NCBI GenBank assembly: GCA_027596945.1
Contig: JADGJH010000038.1
Coordinates: 1 to 23,696, forward strand
Length of the DNA: 23,696 nucleotides
DNA from: Physocladia obscura
Taxonomy: Eukaryota > Chytridiomycota > Chytridiomycetes > Chytridiales > Chytriomycetaceae
Direction of reading: 5' to 3'
Both the position numbers and the translations under genes were made by a program. Under the pieces are notes generated by a model. The model ran no database searches, was not told the origin of the DNA, and saw only the letters and a program-made list of their open reading frames with translations. Shown here one piece after another: positions 1-9,415 of this stretch. Every line of letters starts with the position of its first letter. Within the stretch, counting starts at the first letter, position 1.

Positions 1-72
1 CTGGGCTTTGGAGCCAAAAGAGCATGTGTTGGTACTGTGCTAGTGATGTATGAGAAGTACTCTCATTTTTAG
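1..72 (+). other. Possible 3' end of a truncated upstream gene
   Basis: A frame is open from base 1 and stops at 70-72 (TAG). It encodes 23 residues including FGAKRACVG, which faintly recalls the Cys loop of cytochrome P450s, but the spacing is one residue off and the tail after it is far too short for a P450. The window edge removes everything upstream. It could equally be chance. The call rests only on the open frame. Confidence 0.15.
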
Positions 73-952
73 GTTTTCGCTCTCTCACAGCAGCATGGCG
101 AACAGAAGCAGTTGGCTTCGTCCCGCTTGTTTGTGTCATTCCAAAAAAAAAGGAATTTTTGGAAAAATCTCAGAAAGCAACTTTGAAGTTGCTTTTTTAC
201 AAAAATCGCAACTATTTTTGCACAAAAATTGCAAAAAAAAAAAAAAAAAATCAGCAACAAAATTTCTAACTTTGAAACACCCTATTGTCAGAATTTCTTG
301 AGTTTCCTGATGTACAAATTCACATGCTTTCAAATTTATCAACAAATTGATGAAATATCAGTTCTTAATGTGGATGTAATGTGGATGCCATAAAGAGAGA
401 TTAATTTATTCCTATTTATTTTTTTGCGGAACTAATTTGAATTCAAGAAATTTTTTTTGCTGATTACTGTTTTGGTCAGAATATCTATTTTTCCAATGAT
501 GATTGTAGCCTACAGCTTTTGATTCTTACATAGATGTAATTTTTAATGAGAAGAGCCCAAAGATTTTGTGCTTGGGGTGCAGAAGTGGTTTCGATCTGTT
601 TCTTTTTTTACAACTCAGATTTGTAATATGTCAATATTACCGGCAGTTTGGAATATTATGTGGTTCCTGCTTATTCTATATTTGCTACTACTGCAAATAC
701 TACTAATACTGCTAATACTACTAATACTGCTGCCATTTAGAATCTTGAAGAAAAACAGCTTTCAGGAAACACTCTGAGCATATACCCACACCAGGCAAAA
801 AAAAAACAAAAAAACAAGAACAAAAACAAAAAGAGGAACGCGTTTTTTTTTCACTCCTCTCAACCCGTGTAAATTACCGCGGGAATTTGTTTTTTCAAGT
901 ATACTGCTGCTAAAAAAACAAATGCACTAGCTGATGCCCTGGCATCTTTCTG
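73..952. other. AT-rich spacer, no gene seen
   Basis: The stretch holds homopolymer A runs (the longest, 18 A, at 233-250), an A/C-rich run near 799-840 and a short nonamer repeat at 685-734. The open frames here are short and low in complexity, so none is called. It probably contains the 3' flank of the minus-strand gene ending at 953. Confidence 0.5.
685..734. repeat. Short tandem repeat, about 9-nt unit
   Basis: The tract is built from alternating ACTACTAAT and ACTGCTAAT units with small changes. It generates an artificial Leu/Ile-rich open frame on the plus strand. No associated gene is visible. Confidence 0.7.
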
Positions 953-1632
953 TTAATACGTAAAATGAATGTTCCGGCAGGAGTCTCCAAGGACAGCCGG
1001 ATCCAACGCTGTTCCTTCACTTTCCGAGACCGTGTCCATTATTTCACAGTGATCGCGCCAATGATTTCGCGGATGGTTGAATTTGACAAAAGACGACGCG
1101 TTCGCAACAACGCAAATATGGTCGGCCTTGATCGTGTCATTGTTCTCGCTGCGGCTCAGCGTTTTAACACAAATGGCATTTGTCATCGACGGTGGTGGCA
1201 TTTGAGGTGGCGGCCGAGGATGAATAGCAAGCTGAAATTCAAACGCGTTGTGGTTTTCTCTGGTGCTGTCAAAAGTTTTCTGTTTTCTTCGATTTTGGCG
1301 CCAATGAATCCACACGACAATTGACACTAATGCGATTATTATTATGCCGGCGCTGGTGGATCCATACGTGGCCAGAGCTGAATTATTTTCGGTTGGCGCC
1401 TGAATATCTTGTGTACAATATGCCGACGAATAAAAAGGAGTGGATAGAGAGAGAGAAAAATACCTAATGTTGTGGTATTTTTCCAGGATTCCGGCGGCGA
1501 TTGCAGCAATGTTTGCCTGTTTTTGGCTGGAATTATTTTGATGGAAGTGGCGAATGCAGTATTAGATTGGGTTTTTAAGACTGAAGCATGATTTCGTGTT
1601 GATCGGACATGAGATTTTGTCAGAAAATGCAT
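953..1632 (-). CDS. Putative single-pass membrane protein with Pro-rich tail
   Basis: The minus frame stays open from near 1556 to a TAA at 953. It contains a hydrophobic helix (AGIIIIALVSIVVW, about 1310-1355) followed by the basic stop-transfer HWRQNRRK, then a roughly 115-residue hydrophilic tail with a RPPPQMPPP stretch that could bind SH3 or WW domains. The N-terminus is unresolved. No ATG lies in this frame before the helix. The best model starts at ATG 1632 and splices out 1463-1408 (56 nt, GT-AG, phase 1), giving about 207 aa but no clear signal peptide. An unspliced frame with an unseen upstream exon is the alternative. It lies just downstream of another single-helix protein on the same strand. 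The family is not recognised, and the plus strand is also open across part of the region, so confidence is limited. Confidence 0.42.
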
Positions 1633-1672
1633 TTTTTTTGTCGATTAGGAGAAAAAAACACCAATATTCATA

Positions 1673-2704
1673 TTACTCGACAGTTTTCCAACCAACTGAG
1701 TTATAATTCCGCCCAACCCTTTCTGCCAATGCAGCTGATCCTGCCTTTTGAAGATAGAGGTCTCTACTTTGTAGACGCATTTTTTCCAATGCGTCCATAT
1801 TGGCCAGCGAATAAACACACACTAAACGAGAAACTTGATGATTTTCTGGAGTCCTTTGGGTCGCCGCCGCCGCCGCTGCTGCTGCTCTTGAAACAGACCT
1901 CTGTGAGATTATTGACTGATCTACGTCGCTTGCAACTTCACTAATTATGCCAACACTACCACCACCACAATAATCAGTCCTTAAATTTTCTGAAATAGTA
2001 ATACACGACGATGACGACGACGAATTCCGTCTCAAAAACGTGTTGCGTTCAATATCGTCAATTCTGTCAATGTGTATTTTTTCGTAGCTGGAGATAACAG
2101 ATTGTGTATGTATTGCGGCGATTTTTTCGTATTCGTTGTTGAAAATGCCCGATTTTTCGTTTTGCGGGATAATCGAGGTGGTGGTTGAGCGCTTCAGTAT
2201 ACAGGCGTACCAAACTCATCAATTTTATTTTATAGATATTTGTTTTATGAGTCAAGTCAGAGAAAGAAATTAAAAATAAAAAATAAATAAGAGGTTCTTT
2301 ATTACGAACGAAAACAGCCATCGCGATTCCCAAGAATGCTATAAGAGTGAATCCGGATTCATAGAGTTGGCTGCTGATAACTGGTCAATTTATTTTTTAA
2401 TGTTGTAAAATTTAGTATTAAAAAAAACACGAACGGAGTGCAGTTGCTGTGGAATTTCTTTGTCTGAAGAAGAGCTCATGGCGGTCAATGAGCTATGATA
2501 TGTTGTTGCATGCATATTTGAAGTGAATAGTGGCACTTTCAGCATGGTTACTACTGCCGTTAACATCGTTGGCATTGCTATATCCGTTGTCGTTGTTGCT
2601 GTTATTTTTGTTATTGTCGTAATTGTTATTGCTGTTGTTTTCTTTCTGGTTGTTACTGCTGTTGCTGTTACTAGCGCTTGGATATTAAAAACCAAGGAAA
2701 TCAT
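1673..2704 (-). CDS. Thr/Ser-rich single-pass membrane protein (sensor- or mucin-like)
   Basis: The three-exon model is 2704-2431, 2380-2306 and 2214-1673 (296 aa). Intron 1 (2430-2381) has GTGTTT...CCAG ends. Intron 2 (2305-2215) starts GTAATA and needs a weak GAG acceptor. Both are phase 1 and keep the frame. Order: a hydrophobic leader (MISLVFNIQALVTATAV), a Thr-rich ectodomain of about 70 residues suited to O-glycosylation, one helix (GFTLIAFLGIAMAVFV, about residues 100-120), and a roughly 170-residue cytosolic tail with poly-Ser and poly-Ala runs. The layout resembles fungal cell-wall stress sensors (Mid2/Wsc style) by architecture only: no WSC domain is present and no homology is claimed. 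The ATG at 2704 is the first in frame after an upstream stop. It diverges from the 7TM-RGS gene 104 bp away. Confidence 0.6.
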
Positions 2705-2808
2705 CAAGGCAATGATTTTGAAGAAATTGAAAATATGTGTTGAAATGTGATCCACGCAAACATATTTTCAAAAAAAAAAAAAAAAAAAAAAATTTTAAAA
2801 AATTTGAT
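2705..2808. promoter_or_regulatory. Shared intergenic region between divergent genes
   Basis: This 104-bp gap separates the start codons of the minus-strand Thr-rich membrane protein (2704) and the plus-strand 7TM-RGS gene (2809). It holds an uninterrupted run of 23 A at 2770-2792. Poly(dA:dT) tracts commonly exclude nucleosomes at promoters, so a bidirectional promoter is plausible but not shown. Confidence 0.4.
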
Positions 2809-4860
2809 ATGCATCCATACGCGTCACTAGACTTAAGCCTTGGCATATCGGCTTGGTTATTTTTTGGGGCTGTGTCATTTACCACGTTTTGGGTTTGTCA
2901 ATCAAAGTACAATATTTCAATCAGATCTGCACGATTGACTGCGGTTCAAGCAATTTCTTCAATGATTGCAATCACATTTCTAAAAATGGACAAAATAATC
3001 GAAACTTTTCCGTGTGCAGCTCAGTGTTTGTTGTTATATTTACTCAAAAAAAAAAAAGAAAAAACACGCGTTTAAACTCCACTTAGTATGGATTATCCAC
3101 GCTTCAGTTATTTCTTGGACGAGTTCCATAGCTCTTCAATGCCTTTATCTTCATGTTAAATATCGCTTTTATCGGATTTCCTTGTATGGAGTCAGTATTG
3201 GAAAGGAATTGTCATCGAAAGACATGATTGATTGCAACACCCAAATTACTGACGAATTTGGATATTGCACCTCCCGCATATTAAAACAGACTGAAATTGT
3301 ACGGGATGCAAATGAAGCTGTCGATTTCGGGTGTGTGGTCGCGTCCACCAAAAAAATAGCAATTTCTGTGAATCCATTTGTCGGAAGAATTAATAAAATG
3401 ATTGATAAATGGCTTGGCGGCGCTGAAACCATCGATTTTGCTCTCTGGAAAATTGAAATTTGCGTTTTAATTGGACCTCTTATTTCTTCGACTGTTTGCG
3501 GAATTATTCAGGTAACGGGGATAAACAATTTGTAATTTACTTATTTTTTTCTTTGAATTTATTGAAATTAAGTTGAAATCTCGCACACACCGTTTATATC
3601 CGTTGGATACAGGGCCATGTGAATTTGATGTGGAATATATTTTTGTTTATGGGTTGATGTTATTGGTGAGTAAAATCTTTAATTTTATAGCCAGGGCTAC
3701 TAATTTAAGATAATTCAGTGCTTTTGCATGTGCGGACCTGTCCTAGTATTCATTTTGCTTGATATCAATATGACAAATTTTTTAAAAATTGATCTGTTAA
3801 TAACTATAACTTTTGGGGCTGCCACAGGTACCACAGTGAACCCTTCTGCTTTGACTGATTTAAAAGTAGGCATATTTATTGCAATTTTTGGATTGCGCCA
3901 AGATAATATTTTAGCAAGCCTTTCTCCTCAAAATCTGTGAGTAAGTTTCATGAATAAATATATACAGTTAAGTAATTTTTTTTCCTTCTCCTAGATTAAT
4001 TGCGATTCTCGCAATTAGTCACATTTCTTCAATTATACTTCCAATACTCATTTCATTTGTGAACAGTCGAAACTTCATGTCTCGAACCTTTGCTTTGAAT
4101 ATGACTTCTTTTGTAAGCGCTTTGGAAAATGAACTGGCATATTCATCATTCAAGGAATATGCACTTAAATGTATCTAATCAATATTTTTTTTAAATTTGT
4201 TTCTTTCTTTTATTTATTCATTGTGTTTGTTTGTTGTTTTTCATTGCTCTTTTACTTCAGATGTGGCTGTTAACGAGTGCATTTTCTGGGAGGCGTACAT
4301 GGACCTTAAATTTCAAATCAGAAATTATTCATGTCGCGCTCGTCCAAAAAGCACTGTGTTATCTCAAACCTGTTTCGATCGCGAGCAAAAATCGACACCC
4401 AAGTTTAATCAAAGGTGTTTCAACGAGGCAGTATACTTCACTGGAGAACTTACACCACAGCAGTCAACAACGCCAGAAAGCAGCACAACAGCAGACAGAA
4501 CACTCAGATCTCTGACAATCAAAAAAGTTGATAACAAATTAATTGAAGAAGTCAATTTTGAGGTTCCAGCGTACATTGCTGAAATGTTTACGGCGTTTTA
4601 TGAACGATTTATTGCAGACGGTTCCAGATGTCAAGTTAATTTGAGCGTGGAAGTAAAGGTATCGCTTTTCCAGAAATACAAGTTGAAACAATGGTTGGCG
4701 CGGGACTTTGAATCAGCAAAAGATGAAGTTCTTCAAAATATGGCAAGTTAAATTCTTTTACTTCGTTTCAGCTTTTATTTATTTCTATTTTTTATAGTAT
4801 ATGAATATTTATCCACTATGGATCATATACAAGAACAATACTCTGACAAATTCTAAATGA
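2809..4860 (+). CDS. Seven-transmembrane receptor with C-terminal RGS domain
   Basis: There are seven exons: 2809-3025, 3087-3511, 3573-3665, 3719-3936, 3995-4170, 4261-4742 and 4798-4860 (557 aa). All junctions keep phase. Helices are visible at about residues 8-29 (LSLGISAWLFFGAVSFTTFW), 42-60, 72-93 (WIIHASVISW...), 190-214 (ICVLIGPLISSTVCGII), then two in exons 3-4 and a last one in exon 5 (AILAISHISSIILPILISFV). The RGS domain follows in about residues 360-550, with ALENEL, FKEY, VNECIFWEAY, FYERFIADGSRCQVNLS and DFESAKDEV at family-typical places. It has an unusually long Thr/Ser-rich insert after the FWEAY part. RGS domains speed GTP hydrolysis on G-alpha; the same 7TM-RGS plan exists in plant RGS1 and fungal GprK-type receptors. 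The last intron (4743-4797) appears to be GC-AG. A poly(A) signal AATAAA lies at 4910-4915. The ligand is unknown. Confidence 0.88.
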
Positions 4861-5108
4861 CTAGAATTAAATTACAAAAAATTTTTTATTTATTTTAAAG
4901 TCGATTGCAAATAAAATGTCTGAGTCCCGTTTTATTATCATTATTACTTTGAAAAACTGAAGCCTGAAACGTTAACAACCTCATGGCAAATCAACATGCT
5001 TTGCCATTTTGGTTTTAGAGTTTTAGGTCACAAATCAGTCAAAGATCGTACAATACCGATAGAATGTTTGCAATCAATTTATAATTTATTTATTTATAAA
5101 AAACAGCA
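4861..5108. terminator. Convergent 3' ends with poly(A) signals on both strands
   Basis: The 248-bp gap lies between the stop of the 7TM-RGS gene (plus) and the stop of the RFWD3-like gene (minus). AATAAA at 4910-4915 serves the plus gene. The minus strand has overlapping AATAAA copies at 5085-5094, 15-24 nt past its stop. No coding frame is seen here. Confidence 0.5.
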
Positions 5109-7066
5109 TTAATTCCAAACATGAGCTTTTGAATCCGTCAAAACCACCGTCGAGTCCCCATTTCCAATTCCTAATACGTCCATAACTCTCGCGCCTGTTT
5201 CAACACCACCAAGCTTTTGTACAACATGAACAACACCGTCGTCATTAACAGCATGCAAAAATGCGGCGCCATCAAAATCACTTCCAGTTGCAAACACTGA
5301 CTGTCCATTTTTTGTGAAACAGCGCGAGCGACTAAGATTCGTATGCAATTTCGTTTCAAATTCGGCAATGTGGTTGAAAGTCGGAAAATTGTCATTGGAC
5401 GATATTACTGTTGGGATATCAAATGAACCGATTACATGATTAATTTTCTCATCGCATCGCCAAGATGTTAGAAGCCTGTTTTTTTCTTCATTGAAGTCGA
5501 CGCTGATGCATATATTGCCACCTTGATGAGTATAAATAATTTTTCACATAAATATTGCAAAAATTTTATAAAAATCGAAATGCATGTGCACCTTTGAAAA
5601 GAGGAACACTCTCTAATGAATCCGTTGTTGAAATAGTCTGGTTTGCTGTTTGGTTTTGGACCAGAAAAGGAGTGGCTAAACTTCCGCCAACAAGACAATT
5701 CAATATTCCAACATGTTGTAAAGAATGCACTCCGAATCCCATTTTTCCCATGTTTGGATTGGCAATTTCTTTCAACGGTTCATTTGGTTTGCGAATATCA
5801 AATATTTGGATAACCGACTTGTTACCTGCCCCGACGTAGAAAATCTCATCGTGAATTTGATCGAAAGCACATGACCAGCCAGGGAATGGTAGGTTTATAC
5901 TAACGTTATATAAACACAAAAAAAGTAAAATAAATTAAATTAAATATACTGATTATTTTATAGTTAAAAAAGATGGCTTTGTTTCACCTCAAATCAAACG
6001 TATCAGTTTTCCCAGAAAATAATTTCACGGTTTTATCGATTCCCGTTGACAAAATCAAATCATTAGCACCGCTCCAACGGCGAACTTTGAAGTCTCTAAT
6101 AGTCGCAGAATGAAGTGGCACAAAGACTCTACTTGCACGGCGTTCGAGATCAGTTTTTGTAATTCCATGCATGTTTTCCATCGAATGTGCAACATACACT
6201 AATGTAGGATTAAATAAAGAGCCGGAACCGACTCGAACTGATTTCTTTTGAGAGCAAAGTGATACCGTCATGGTGCATTTCATTACGGAACCGACTTTCA
6301 TTGGTTGGAATCGTTTTAATTGCTCCAGCTGCATGCGCAAAATCTCGTTTTCTTTTTCACTGGCTTTCAACTTTTCTTTGAATGTATCACGGTCTCGGTA
6401 TGCGAGTCTTAGTTCAGAGTCGTCGACTGAAATTAAATTCACTGCAAAAACGGCACGGATATCGCTGTATTTGGCCGCTCCTCTGGATGCATCATTTTTG
6501 AAATATTTTTTTCTGTGATTAATCCTTATTTACCTCCAGCAAAACGAACGAACTTGCATGTTGGACAAAATCGAGATCGTTTGAGCCATTCTTTAATGCA
6601 TTTGAAGCCAAAAAGATGGCCACACTTTAACGAAGACGTGCGATGCGAACCGGTTGATGTCCAGGAATTGAGACATCTGGGTTTTAAATAGACGACCACA
6701 ACAACAACAATATATGATAAGCAAACAGAAAGAATAAAAATTATCTCACATGCTACATTCATTCGAAATTGGTATTGCTTTGTTTTCGGCCACTGCGTCG
6801 CTATCATTTCTCTCAGTTCTTTCGTACCGCTTGCGTTTGTTTGACTGAAACAAATCTTTTTGATATAAGATTTGCTGCGGATTCGGACATATTCAAACAT
6901 ATTTGGGGATGCTGAATGTTCGATGATCTTCACCTTGCGTTGATTCGCCGGCTTCTGGACTATTGTGTTCACCGTCACCACCGCCACTTTCCGTTTCGCT
7001 CGCGTTGCCACCTGGATCGATGATGTCGGTGTCGCTGCTGCCGCCATCGTTGTTCTCGCTCAACAT
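5109..7066 (-). CDS. RFWD3: RFWD3-like RING and WD40 E3 ubiquitin ligase
   Basis: There are six exons: 7066-6899, 6844-6750, 6676-6534, 6480-5988, 5899-5592 and 5521-5109 (539 aa, shorter than the animal protein). An acidic, Gly/Ser-rich N-terminus precedes a RING at about residues 86-128 (CSIC...KCGHLFGFKC...RFCPTC). Intron 2 splits the first Cys pair, so both Cys are seen only after splicing. A coiled coil follows (FKEKLKASEKENEILRMQLE), then a WD40-like C-terminal half (GWSCAFDQIHDEIFYVGAG, IQIFDIR, TVVLTDSKAHVWN). The CGHLFG signature and the order RING, coil, WD40 match RFWD3, which in animals ubiquitinates RPA and RAD51 at stalled forks in the nucleus. Intron 1 starts GTTTGA and intron 3 uses a GAG acceptor, so these two junctions are the weakest. 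The start is the first ATG in the acidic frame and lies 26 bp from the divergent isomerase gene. Confidence 0.88.
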
Positions 7067-7092
7067 AATTTTCTCTTATTTTAGTTTGTTAA
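7067..7092. promoter_or_regulatory. 26-bp divergent start-codon gap
   Basis: Only 26 bp separate the ATG of the RFWD3-like gene (minus, 7066) from the ATG of the isomerase gene (plus, 7093). The gap is AT-rich with no clear TATA box. Either the promoters lie inside the neighbouring coding sequence with overlapping transcripts, or UTRs are nearly absent. Confidence 0.5.
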
Positions 7093-7996
7093 ATGGCTTC
7101 AATTGTAGTAACGCGAACTCATGGCAACAAGATATTGCGGATTGCACTGGCATCAGCACCGGTAAACGCGTTGACGCGTCCTCTTGTCGCAGCAGTGCGC
7201 GCCGAGGTGGCACAAGCAAACGCAGCAGGCAGCAGCGTTCGCGGGATTCTGTTTGCCTCATCGCTTTCCAAGGTGTTTTCGGCGGGACTGGATTTGTCCG
7301 AACTGGTGCTGGAAACGAATAAACAGACGGGTAACTCAACAGACAGAAAAACAGATAACTTGGCGCATAAGCGAGCAAAGGTGGCATCGTATATGGGACT
7401 GGACGGGTTCCAGAGCTTCGTGCTCGATATCGCGAGCTCCAAAGTGCCGACTGCCGCCGCGGTGCACGGTGCTTGCCCTGCCGGAGGAACAGTGCTTGCT
7501 CTTGCAACCGACTACAAAATTACCGCTTGGCCGGCGCCAGCCAAGTTCTCAATGGGCCTCAATGAAACCCGGTGAGTCACCCAGATTCCATTTTTCATCA
7601 ATTTAATGGATCCTTTCATTTTATAGAGTCGGTCTTGCGCCGCCGTTATGGTTACACGCTCTTGCTCGACTCAATCTCGCCTCGCCACGCATTGCCGAAA
7701 CCGTCATCCAGCTTGGAACTTTATACAATGATCCGTACGAAGCCCAGAAACTCGGTTTCCTCGACACAGTCCTCGAAAACGCGTCTCTGGAAGACGCAGA
7801 GGAAGTTGCGTCTGCACGCTTGCTAGAACTGGCTAGTATTCCGTGGGAAGCACGTGTTGCGGCAAAATTAGGCGCGCGTGCGGAACTTCTGGCGCTGTTA
7901 CGAGACCCAGATGAATCAATTGTTGATTGTATTGTTGGTGACGAGTTTCAGCGTGTCACTGGGGATTTATTGGTATCTTTGAAGAAAAATAAGTGA
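7093..7996 (+). CDS. ECI1: Enoyl-CoA delta isomerase (crotonase fold)
   Basis: Two exons, 7093-7571 and 7627-7996, are joined in phase 2 across a 55-nt GT-AG intron (282 aa, normal for the family). The enzyme shifts 3-cis or 3-trans double bonds to 2-trans-enoyl-CoA, so that unsaturated fatty acids can enter beta-oxidation. Seen directly: FSAGLDLSEL at residues 62-71, the oxyanion-hole motif HGACPAGG at 125-132, and SMGLNETR at 153-160. Glu158 sits where ECI1-type isomerases carry their catalytic Glu. Typical crotonase hydratases have a second Glu in the oxyanion segment that is absent here, which favours isomerase. The C-terminus (LKKNK) is not a PTS1, and the N-terminus is only weakly like a mitochondrial presequence, so location is open. 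An in-frame TAA directly precedes the ATG, which fixes the start. AATAAA follows the stop at once (7998-8003). Confidence 0.93.
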
Positions 7997-8004
7997 AATA
8001 AAAT

Positions 8005-8279
8005 ATGGAAAAAAAGGCGTGGATTGGCAACAAGATGGCAAACACCTTTTTGCCAGGTTTGTGTTTGAATGCTTTTGGGATTATTGCTACTTCTCTATTG
8101 AAAAGATTGACTTTTGTAATTCCTTGTCAATAACTGGATAGATGTGCTAGTTTGCAAAAACATAAATTATTGCTGGAATGTAATAGTTTCACTTTTCAGG
8201 ATACTTACAGATTCCGATAGGTACAGTTCTTATCATGTTGTGTTTAATTCTTATTCTAAAACAGGTAAACATCAAATAA
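8005..8279 (+). CDS. Doubtful spliced mini-gene, single-helix peptide
   Basis: ATG at 8005, an exon to 8056, a 143-nt GT-AG intron (8057-8199; CCAG|GTTTGT ... TTTTCAG) and an exon to the TAA at 8277 give 43 aa with one helix (IPIGTVLIMLCLILIL). It begins nine bases after the isomerase stop codon, so it may simply be 3' UTR with chance splice signals. The size would suit a small organelle-membrane subunit, but no family is recognised. Confidence 0.2.
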
Positions 8280-9415
8280 CTTTCTAAATTCATTCCAATA
8301 TGTTAAAGTAAAAGAAGATTCAAGCTGTATTGAAGAACACATTCAGTTTTTATTGAACAGAAAACACTCAACTTAAACGAGAAGAAAATAGTGGACTAGC
8401 CTTTCTGTCATTAAGCAGAAGCTATGCGTTAATACAATAATAATAATTTAGTTCTGTATGGGAAGAAAAATGGCAAGATTTATTTTAAAGACTATTTACA
8501 ATTTTTACGATGGAGGATTTTAAGAAATGTAAATTTATAATAAAAAAATTAGAATTCTGCTAAAAATCCCTACTATACACAATCATAAATGGAAATTGCA
8601 ACATAATAGCTAAAAATCTTGTTTATTAAAGAGGAATAAGGCTCTTTATTATTTTTATTAGAGATATTTTCCCAGGAACTTTCACCCTTGGAAAATGCCA
8701 CCTTGACATTTATTAAAAATTCTGGAGATTTTTCTAATATCTTACCACAAATAGAATTTTTTTTGCTGTTGGTGATTGGCATTTTGCTCACTAACACCAG
8801 GTCATTCTTGGCTCATTAGTTTATATTATTTTATGTGTCTGAAACGCCATAATAAACAGCATTTAGCTCAACAAAATAAACGAAGTTATTCCAATTTGTG
8901 TGTATACTCTGACATATAGATAGCAATTGATGGTGATGCTGACACTCATGCTGATTTTTACAATAATATTAGTGCGGTGACTGAGTCCGCCACCAGTATT
9001 ATGATTCTTTTTATTCATTGCAAATGTAAATTGTCTTCTATATTCGCAGTTTTTAAAGATTGCATCAAATGCTTTAGCCATAGATGAGTTTTAATTAGGG
9101 TTATCAGGGGGTGAAACCTCACTGGATGATAACTTTCAAAGTGGAGCAAGTAATAAAATAAAGCTATTTTACTGCCTTCTCTTCTGACCCAAACGTACTT
9201 TTGAAACTGCTCTGTTGTAATTGTAATATTATTTCTTTAGTTTATTTATGAATTTTTTTTCACCCAGAAAATGTCTTGGCTAAAAAATTAATGAGCATCA
9301 CGTGACAAAGAGCAAAATAAAAATAGTGAAAATGTTTGACTCGAATTGAATGAATTTCTCTTCCGAAATGTTATTAAAATACTACAACCAAACTAATACA
9401 AATAAGAAAAAGAAA
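8280..9415. other. Long AT-rich spacer, no convincing gene
   Basis: This 1.1-kb stretch lies between the convergent isomerase and GATA genes. Two minus-strand open frames (about 8573-8797 and 8863-9081, 74 and 72 codons) show no motif, helix pattern or splice support. The second begins MAKAFDAIFKNCEYRRQF and is the least unlikely. Nothing else is seen. Confidence 0.45.

Noticed and set aside
1..72. Cytochrome P450 C-terminus
   Set aside because: FGAKRACVG is one residue short of the heme-loop spacing and the frame ends about 13 residues later, where P450s continue for tens of residues.
965..1324. Plus-strand 119-codon open frame
   Set aside because: It is antisense to the minus frame that carries a membrane helix and basic stop-transfer; the plus frame shows no domain and is best read as a shadow.
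2434..2700. Asn/Ser-rich alternative frame of the Thr-rich membrane gene
   Set aside because: It contains a stop upstream and does not join to the transmembrane exon in phase; the Thr frame has a leader peptide and phase-correct splicing.
2523..2750. Plus-strand Val/Ile-rich frame resembling a membrane helix
   Set aside because: It arises from the complement of the Thr/Asn-rich low-complexity tract of the minus gene, which has splice and frame support.
6526..7047. Single 173-codon minus frame starting MAAAATPTSS as the RING protein
   Set aside because: It lacks the first Cys pair of the RING and reads through two introns; the spliced model starting at 7066 restores CSIC and the acidic N-terminus.
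7076..7507. Minus-strand 143-codon frame over the isomerase
   Set aside because: It is antisense to a clear crotonase-fold enzyme with catalytic motifs.
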